Assembly (NCBI GenBank): GCA_003444595.1
Contig: DLUO01000018.1
Location: 414 to 11,678 of the forward strand
Direction: 5' to 3'
DNA length: 11,265 bases
Origin: Bacillota bacterium
Lineage (GTDB): Bacteria; Bacillota; Dethiobacteria; DTU022; UBA8154
In this document: positions 6,757 through 11,265 of the stretch, one piece after another
Layout of the letters: the number at the start of each line of letters is the position of its first letter
Numbering within the stretch: the stretch's first letter is position 1
Made by a program: the position numbers and the translations under genes
Notes under the pieces: model-generated
Told to the model about the DNA's origin: nothing
The model's database searches: none
The model's input: the letters and a program-made list of their open reading frames with translations, nothing else

Positions 6757-6819
6757 CAATTTATGCGTAAAGCCTGCCGGGCGGTGGGCATCCTCCCCGG
6801 CACAAGCCCACGGCGGCAA

Positions 6820-7692
6820 TTAGGGGATAATTTTATTCAGAGAATATTCGATAATCCCTTCTGCTCCGGCTTCTTTAAGTTTATAAACAAGCTCCCTCAC
6901 GGTTTTTTCGTCAATTACGGTTTCCACGGCCACCCATGACTCCTCATGCAGATTGGAGATGGTAGGCTTCCTGAGGGCGGGAAGCAGGGAGAGCACTTTG
7001 GGCAGGTTTTCCGTACTGACATTCATCTTTAAGACGACTTTTTGCTCCGCCAGCAGTGCACCTCTCAGAAGGGTTGCCATCTGCTCAATCTTATATTTTT
7101 TCCAGTCCACTTTCCAACTTTCCCTGTTAACAATAAACCGGGGCGTGGACTGCAGAATCGTTTCTATAACGCGCAGGTTGTTGGCTTTTAAAGATCTTCC
7201 CGTTTCTGTCAGCTCGGCAATAGCATCGACCAGCGCCGGAGGCTTTACTTCAGTCGCGCCCCAGGAGAACTCTACGCAAGCCTGGATATTATTGCTGCGT
7301 AAAAATTCCTTGGTTACCTCAACCAGCTCGGTAGCTATCTTTTTCCCCTGCAGGTCTTTAATGTGCTTTATCTCGGAATCCTCGGGAACAGCAAGGACAA
7401 GCTTGATGGGCCTGAATCCCTGTTTGGCATAGACCAGCTCCGCCACCTCCAGGACATCTGCCCCTGTCTCCATAATCCAATCCTTACCCGAGATACCTGC
7501 ATCGAGAACTCCGCTCTGCACATACCTGGGAATTTCCTGTGCCCTGATAAGGATACATTCAAGCTCCTCGTCATCGACATGGGGGAAATAGGAGCGCTCA
7601 TTGACGTAAATATTAAAACCCGCTTTTTTAAATATTTCCAGTGTGGCATTCTGCAGGCTGCCCGCCGGCAAGCCCAGTTTTAACTTTTCCAT
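6820..7692 (-). CDS. hisG: ATP phosphoribosyltransferase, long (HisG_L) form
   Basis: HisG condenses ATP with PRPP in the first step of histidine biosynthesis. From the ATG at 7692 the protein is 290 residues, which matches the long form whose C-terminal ACT-like domain carries out histidine feedback inhibition and which needs no HisZ partner. The N-terminus (KLGLPAGSL), the PRPP-binding stretch VDAIAELTETGRSLKANN and the C-terminal GAEGIIEYSLNKIIP support this. I prefer the ATG at 7692 because GGAGGAG lies 4 bases upstream; an in-frame TTG at 7725 would add 11 residues but lacks comparable support. It starts 33 bases after trpB2 with no terminator between, so it should be transcribed from the T-box promoter upstream. 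No other his genes are nearby. Confidence 0.93.
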   Translation of the reverse strand: MEKLKLGLPAGSLQNATLEIFKKAGFNIYVNERSYFPHVDDEELECILIRAQEIPRYVQSGVLDAGISGKDWIMETGADVLEVAELVYAKQGFRPIKLVLAVPEDSEIKHIKDLQGKKIATELVEVTKEFLRSNNIQACVEFSWGATEVKPPALVDAIAELTETGRSLKANNLRVIETILQSTPRFIVNRESWKVDWKKYKIEQMATLLRGALLAEQKVVLKMNVSTENLPKVLSLLPALRKPTISNLHEESWVAVETVIDEKTVRELVYKLKEAGAEGIIEYSLNKIIP

Positions 7693-7725
7693 TTTTCTCC
7701 TCCATATTCCCGTCTTTCCTTCCAA

Positions 7726-9096
7726 TCATTTTAACATGGGCTGGGGAAGGGAATCAAGCACTTTTAGCGACTCTTTCATCTCCTCTTCCGACAGGGAATA
7801 GTCGGACAACTCGCCTTTAAGATAAGCGTCATAGCCGGTCAAATCAAGCAGCCCGTGACCGCTCAGGTTGAAAAGGATGACCTTGCTGCGGCCTTCCTCT
7901 CTGGCTTTCTCGGCCTCCTCGATTACTGCCGCAATGGCGTGGTTGGTTTCCGGTGCACAGATTAGACTTTCCGTACGGGCAAAGGTGATCCCGGCGCCGT
8001 AGGTCTGGAGCTGGTTATAGGCACGTGGCTGAATAAGATTGTCAAGGACAAGCTGGCTGATCAGCGGAGACATGCCATGGTATCTTAGCCCGCCGGCATG
8101 AATCGATTTGGGTATAAAGCTGTGCCCCAGGGTAAACATGGGTAAAAGCGGGGTTTTAGCCGCCGTATCCCCAAAATCGTAGGCAAAGGGCCCCTTTGTC
8201 ATAGTTGGACAGGCAACGGGCTCAACGGCAACGATCTCTACATCTTTTCCATAGATTTTATCCCTCACAAAGGGGAAGGAAAGTCCGGCAAAATTGCTGC
8301 CGCCGCCGACACAACCGATTACCACATCGGGATATTCACCCAGCATCTCCATTTGTTTTTGTGCTTCCAGGCCGATAATCGACTGGTGGAGCATAACATG
8401 ATTCAGAACGCTTCCCAGGGAGTATTTGGTATGCCCTGATGTAACAGCATCTTCAATAGCTTCACTGATGGCGATTCCCAGGCTGCCCGGGCAATCCGGA
8501 TCCTGGCTCAGGACATTCCGGCCGACATCCGTTTCACGGCTGGGGCTCGCCACACAATTGGCACCCCACGTTTTCATCATCAGCTGCCGGTAAGGTTTTT
8601 GCTCATAGCTGATCTTGACCATGTAGACCTTCAACTCCAGACCAAACAAGCAGCAGGCCAGGCTCAGGGCACAGCCCCATTGCCCGGCACCGGTTTCCGT
8701 AGTAAGTCTTTTAATGCCGGCAACCTTGTTGTAATAGGCCTGGGCAATAGCGGTATTGGGTTTATGGCTGCCGGCAGGGCTCACGGACTCGTTTTTATAG
8801 TAGATCCTGGCCGGGGTTTTCAAAAATTTTTCCAGATTATAAGCCCTGTGCAGCGGCGTCGGCCTCCAGATGAGCAGTTTTTCCAGGACCTCCCCGGGTA
8901 TGTCTATCCAGCGCTCTGTACTTACTTCCTGTTCGATTAGGTTCATCGGAAAAATAGGGGCAAGATCATCCGGCCCCACCGGTTTTCCGGTAGCAGGATG
9001 CAGGGGGGGCTGCATAGGCGTGGGCATATCAGCCTGGATGTTATACCATTGCCTGGGGATCTCCTTTTCCGACAAAATTACTTTTTTAGCCTCCAT
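7726..9096 (-). CDS. trpB: TrpB2-type tryptophan synthase beta chain (PLP enzyme)
   Basis: This 456-residue protein is longer than ordinary TrpB1 (about 400) and matches the TrpB2 branch, which makes tryptophan from indole and serine. The PLP lysine is K112 in SPAGSHKPNTA, where TrpB1 typically has HKIN. The phosphate-binding glycine loop is GCVGGGSN (261-268), and TETGAGQWG (133-141) is the usual substrate-loop region. The extended N-terminus and HSIGLEAQ-like segment (HQSIIGLEAQ) also fit TrpB2. TrpB2 proteins generally lack the contacts needed to bind TrpA tightly, so this one may act alone to salvage indole. The ATG at 9096 has AAGGAGG with 8 bases spacing. A Trp-specific T-box leader precedes it, which independently supports a tryptophan role. 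No trpA or other trp gene is in the window. Confidence 0.94.
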   Translation of the reverse strand: MEAKKVILSEKEIPRQWYNIQADMPTPMQPPLHPATGKPVGPDDLAPIFPMNLIEQEVSTERWIDIPGEVLEKLLIWRPTPLHRAYNLEKFLKTPARIYYKNESVSPAGSHKPNTAIAQAYYNKVAGIKRLTTETGAGQWGCALSLACCLFGLELKVYMVKISYEQKPYRQLMMKTWGANCVASPSRETDVGRNVLSQDPDCPGSLGIAISEAIEDAVTSGHTKYSLGSVLNHVMLHQSIIGLEAQKQMEMLGEYPDVVIGCVGGGSNFAGLSFPFVRDKIYGKDVEIVAVEPVACPTMTKGPFAYDFGDTAAKTPLLPMFTLGHSFIPKSIHAGGLRYHGMSPLISQLVLDNLIQPRAYNQLQTYGAGITFARTESLICAPETNHAIAAVIEEAEKAREEGRSKVILFNLSGHGLLDLTGYDAYLKGELSDYSLSEEEMKESLKVLDSLPQPMLK

Positions 9097-9127
9097 ACTT
9101 CATACCTCCTTTTTTATTCTTATAAAT

Positions 9128-9152
9128 AAAAAACCTCGTCTCAGGGACGAGG
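9128..9152 (-). terminator. T-box attenuator terminator
   Basis: A perfect 7-bp stem (CCTCGTC and GACGAGG, 5-base loop) is followed on the minus strand by six T residues and further AT-rich sequence. It overlaps the region needed for the antiterminator, as expected for a transcriptional T-box. Confidence 0.93.
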
Positions 9153-9441
9153 ATTACCCGCGGTACCACCCAAATTACCCCCATAAAAGGGAATCGCTTT
9201 ACAAGGTACGGGAGCAACTGTTATTGCTCCGATACCCCTTTCTTTTAACGGTGAAAATCCGTCCTGCCCTACTAAATTAACAAATATGTTCGGACAGGCG
9301 CCTCCGGGAGCCATTCAACCGGCGATTAAGTACCAAGCTCACACCTTCGGGGCCCCGGCCCCTCCGCCCGGCTCTCTGAACTTCTCCTACCGGCATACTA
9401 TTTCCCTTCAAGGGCTTTAAAAGGCTTAATAAAATAGCTTT
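9128..9441 (-). ncRNA. T-box leader with UGG (tryptophan) specifier
   Basis: The leader contains the conserved T-box sequence GGGTGGTACCGCG (9159-9171), the core of the antiterminator. A terminator just downstream competes with it: CCTCGTC/GACGAGG (9134-9152) followed by TTTTTT. Stem I is recognisable, with the AGAGAG segment, GGTGTGAGC, and a lower helix pairing GGAG with CTCC. The specifier loop reads GAA-UGG-CUCC, giving UGG at 9311-9313. Stem III is GGAGCAA/TTGCTCC (9211-9230), and a stem II-like pairing spans about 9265-9299. Uncharged tRNA-Trp should stabilise the antiterminator and allow transcription of trpB2-hisG. The UGGU bulge would pair with ACCA, or by G-U wobble with GCCA. Confidence 0.95.
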
Positions 9442-9447
9442 TTGGTT

Positions 9448-9476
9448 ACTATAGCAAATTAAATGATTACTGTCAA
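9448..9476 (-). promoter_or_regulatory. Strong sigmaA promoter for the T-box operon
   Basis: On the minus strand TTGACA (9471-9476) is separated by exactly 17 bases from TATAGT (9448-9453). Transcription would start near 9441, just before the T-box leader, giving a leader of about 345 bases to the trpB2 ATG. Confidence 0.9.
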
Positions 9477-9550
9477 CAACTTTTTTGGTAATTTTCTTGT
9501 AGTTAAATCACGCGGCACTGCCGCACCCGGAAAAGCGCTTTGCTCTCCTA

Positions 9551-10315
9551 TTATCCTAGCTGACCGGCAATACCCCCACAAAAAGCAGCCAGGCTCTCTC
9601 CCAGTGAAAAAGCGTTATAACCCCCTTCCAATGCCGCAAACAAGCGCCCCTGGCACCTTTCACGGGCAAACTGCGCCAAAATTTCTCCCATAGATTCGTA
9701 ATCTTTGGTGGAAAGGAGCCCACCCCAGTCATTTACGTGACGGTCAAATCCCGCCGATACGGCAAGCAGATCGGCTTTCCTAACACCGTCAAGAAAGGTT
9801 TCCAGGTCATTTACGAAAGAAGCGCTGTCCCGCCCGGTTACATGCCGGTAAACAACTGCCGGATTACCGGCAAAAGTATTGGCAGTCCCGTCTCCATAAT
9901 GAAGATCGAAATCGATAATCAGCGCATTTTCCACTTTTCCCTGCCGCAGCATTTTTTGCACAGCTATGGCGACATTATTGAAATAGCAAAAACCCCAGCA
10001 GGAATCCGGGCTGGCGTGGTGCCCGGGAGGCCTGCACAGCGCAAAAGCAGCTTCACCGCTCCAGGCCAGTTCGGAAGCCTTTATGGTTGCCCCGGCAGCC
10101 AAAAGAGCCATGGGGAAAACACTTTCATCCCTGCGCACACTTTCCAAATGGTAACGGCTGTGGACCAGGAGCACATCTTCTTCAGCACAGGGTTGGGGTT
10201 CAACCAGCGGATATACCTCACGGACAAGGGCCAGGGCATGGTCCAAACGCCCCGGCGAAGCCGCCGGGTCTCCTGTATAAGTTTCCAGAAAGGACTCATG
10301 AAAAACAATTTTCAT
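9551..10315 (-). CDS. Compact histone deacetylase-family (AcuC/amidohydrolase-like) zinc hydrolase
   Basis: From the ATG at 10315 the protein has 254 residues, clearly shorter than the usual 300-340 of bacterial AcuC or acetylpolyamine amidohydrolase relatives. The catalytic parts are intact. RPPGHHA supplies the H99/H100 pair, IIDFDLHYGDGT supplies D135 and the metal ligands D137 and H139, SAGFD supplies the third ligand D191, and EGGY supplies the transition-state Tyr (Y233). The missing length falls between YGDGT (144) and ADLLAVSAGFD, where family members normally carry a longer active-site-rim segment with a PGTG-type loop. It likely hydrolyses an acetyl-amide (acetyl-lysine, acetylpolyamine or similar); the substrate is unknown. 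The upstream reading frame continues open past 10315 but has no start supported by a ribosome binding site. GGGGAGGGAGGG lies about 16 bases before the ATG, rather far. Confidence 0.88.
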   Translation of the reverse strand: MKIVFHESFLETYTGDPAASPGRLDHALALVREVYPLVEPQPCAEEDVLLVHSRYHLESVRRDESVFPMALLAAGATIKASELAWSGEAAFALCRPPGHHASPDSCWGFCYFNNVAIAVQKMLRQGKVENALIIDFDLHYGDGTANTFAGNPAVVYRHVTGRDSASFVNDLETFLDGVRKADLLAVSAGFDRHVNDWGGLLSTKDYESMGEILAQFARERCQGRLFAALEGGYNAFSLGESLAAFCGGIAGQLG

Positions 10316-10370
10316 GCATAACGGGCCAGAGCCCTCCCTCCCCTTTCTTTGACTGATTTTTCTTAATATA

Positions 10371-10398
10371 ATTTTACCATGCATTAAGCAAAAGTAAA
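10371..10398 (-). promoter_or_regulatory. Candidate sigmaA promoter for the deacetylase-family gene
   Basis: On the minus strand TTTACT (10393-10398) and TAAAAT (10371-10376) are 16 bases apart, about 55 bases from the ATG. The elements are imperfect but the placement is right for the divergent gene. Confidence 0.4.
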
Positions 10399-10403
10399 CA
10401 TTC

Positions 10404-10432
10404 TTTACTAACCGGTAAATATTTATTATATT
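10404..10432 (+). promoter_or_regulatory. Candidate sigmaA promoter for clpB
   Basis: TTTACT (10404-10409) and TATATT (10427-10432) are 17 bases apart, about 70 bases before the clpB ATG. I see no CIRCE inverted repeat (TTAGCACTC/GAGTGCTAA) and no clear CtsR heptad repeat around it, so the usual Firmicute heat-shock operators are not evident here. Confidence 0.5.
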
Positions 10433-10502
10433 AAAATCAGGAGCACAAAAGGACACAAAAGGAAAGAGGTGAAATCCTGGCCCAAGGGTCTCAGGAAAGC
10501 AG

Positions 10503-11265
10503 ATGGATTTAAACCGTTTTACCTATAAGGCCCGGGAGGCTATTGCTGCGGCGCAAAATATTGCCGCCCGCTACCGCCACCAGCAACTTGAGCCGGAGCA
10601 CCTGCTTCTTGCCCTGCTGGAGCAGGAAGAGGGGCTGGCAAATAAACTTCTAACCAGAGCGGGAGTTGACGTCAAGGCGATAAAAAGCAGTTTGCAAAAC
10701 TTCCTTGCGCGGCAGCCCAAAATATACGCCGGGGAGGGGACGGCGGAACAAATTTATTTAAGCCCGCGCCTGGCCAGGGTGCTGGAGCGGGCCAGGGAAG
10801 AGGCAGCTTCCTTTAAAGACGACTTTATCAGCGTCGAACACTTGCTGCTTGCCATCCTGGAAACAGCACAGGGAGAAGTAGCTAAAATAATCAAACAGGG
10901 TGGCCTTAACAGGAACACCCTGCTGCAGGCGCTGCAATCCATCAGGGGCCATCAGAGGGTTACAAGCCCCGACCCGGAGGAAACTTATGAGGCGCTGACC
11001 AGGTACGGGCGCGATCTCACTGAAGTGGCTGCTGCCGGTAAGCTTGATCCCGTTATCGGCCGCGATGAAGAAATACGCCGCGTTATCCAGGTGCTCTCCC
11101 GCCGCACCAAAAACAATCCTGTACTGATCGGCGAGCCCGGTGGGGGGAAGACAGCCATTGCCGAAGGGTTGGCGCAGCGTATCGCCAAAAATGATGTTCC
11201 GGAGGGGCTCAAAAACAAGCGCATCTTTTCCCTCGATATGGGCGCCTTGCTTGCGGGCGCCAAAT
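10503..11265 (+). CDS. clpB: ATP-dependent chaperone ClpB, N-terminal part (runs off the window)
   Basis: Only the first 254 codons lie in the window. ClpB is a hexameric AAA+ disaggregase that works with DnaK to rescue aggregated proteins. The two Clp N-terminal repeats are visible (about 1-145), with LEPEHLLLALLE and ISVEHLLLAILE as matching halves. They are followed by the linker ALTRYGRDLTEVAAAGKLDPVIGRDEEI and the first nucleotide-binding domain with Walker A GEPGGGKT (210-217). The usual ClpB residue at 214 is Val (GEPGVGKT); Gly still fits the general Walker pattern. MDLNRFTYKAREA is a typical ClpB rather than ClpC start. The ATG has AGGA 6 bases upstream and there is an in-frame stop at 10470. 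The second ATPase and middle domain lie beyond the edge, so ClpB versus ClpC is judged from the N-terminus only. Confidence 0.93.
   Translation, partial: MDLNRFTYKAREAIAAAQNIAARYRHQQLEPEHLLLALLEQEEGLANKLLTRAGVDVKAIKSSLQNFLARQPKIYAGEGTAEQIYLSPRLARVLERAREEAASFKDDFISVEHLLLAILETAQGEVAKIIKQGGLNRNTLLQALQSIRGHQRVTSPDPEETYEALTRYGRDLTEVAAAGKLDPVIGRDEEIRRVIQVLSRRTKNNPVLIGEPGGGKTAIAEGLAQRIAKNDVPEGLKNKRIFSLDMGALLAGAK

Larger units (their letters stand above)
6492..6819. other. Intergenic region between hisG and the regulator gene
   Basis: This 328-base, AT-rich stretch has no convincing ORF. It holds the terminator of the trpB2-hisG operon (6713-6756). A second hairpin, GGGCGT (6684-6689) with ACGCCC (6700-6705), lacks a U-tract on either strand. 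Two perfect dyads, listed separately, lie at 6650-6662 and 6516-6530. The half-site CTGTAAC (6677-6683) is inverted relative to GTTACAG (6651-6657). The regulator's promoter must lie here, but no good -35/-10 pair stands out; a TATAAA-like element on the minus strand lacks a matching -35. Confidence 0.6.

Noticed and set aside
7693..7725. N-terminal extension of HisG from the TTG at 7725
   Set aside because: The ATG at 7692 has a strong GGAGGAG site and gives the normal HisG N-terminus; the extra 11 residues do not resemble the family.
9512..9543. GC hairpin GCGGCACTGCCGC and AAAGCGCTTT palindrome as a terminator for the deacetylase-family gene
   Set aside because: The stem is only 5 bp with a 3-base loop and has no U-tract on the minus strand, so I did not list it as a terminator.
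10316..10456. 47-residue N-terminal extension of the deacetylase-family protein
   Set aside because: It would read through the likely promoter region and lacks similarity; MKIVFHESF is a typical family start.
10754..11263. Minus-strand open frames opposite clpB (10754-10942, 10758-10952 and 10985-11263)
   Set aside because: They are antisense shadows of the plus-strand clpB reading frame, which has a clear ClpB domain signature.

Overview
The window looks like a chromosomal segment of an anaerobic low-to-mid GC Firmicute, most likely a clostridial or Peptococcaceae-type organism. The clues are strong GGAGG ribosome binding sites, a tRNA-responsive T-box leader, a sigma54 enhancer-binding regulator with a PrpR_N sensor, and a compact beta-oxidation operon of the kind seen in fatty-acid, aromatic or syntrophic degraders. 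This placement is inference from gene content; no rRNA or other taxonomic marker is present. I see no insertion sequence, CRISPR array, tRNA gene or prophage.

Positions 1-4541 (minus strand, read right to left) hold an acyl-CoA oxidation operon: thiolase, 3-hydroxyacyl-CoA dehydrogenase, acyl-CoA dehydrogenase, crotonase, then a probable terminator at 29-59. Together these enzymes take a saturated acyl-CoA through enoyl-, 3-hydroxy- and 3-keto-acyl-CoA to acetyl-CoA. The acyl-CoA dehydrogenase carries an Arg and a Ser at the positions where glutaryl-CoA dehydrogenase binds the distal carboxylate, so its substrate may be a dicarboxylic acyl-CoA rather than butyryl-CoA.

Positions 4542-6491 (minus) encode the likely regulator of that operon: PrpR_N sensor, PAS, AAA+ sigma54-activation domain and Fis-type HTH. 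The 233-base gap to the thiolase lacks a correctly spaced -24/-12 promoter. It does hold two 9-base-spacer near misses, a possible sigmaA promoter, repeated TGTTA half-sites and a hairpin that covers part of the thiolase ribosome binding site.

Positions 6713-9476 (minus) form a self-contained operon: a near-consensus sigmaA promoter, a T-box leader with a UGG (Trp) specifier and a terminator, a TrpB2-type tryptophan synthase beta chain, a long-form HisG, and an intrinsic terminator. The first histidine-biosynthetic enzyme therefore appears to sit under tRNA-Trp control.

Positions 9551-10315 (minus) encode a short histone-deacetylase-family hydrolase with all metal ligands kept. It diverges from clpB (plus, from 10503), which runs off the right edge. 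Divergent sigmaA-like promoters lie in the gap.
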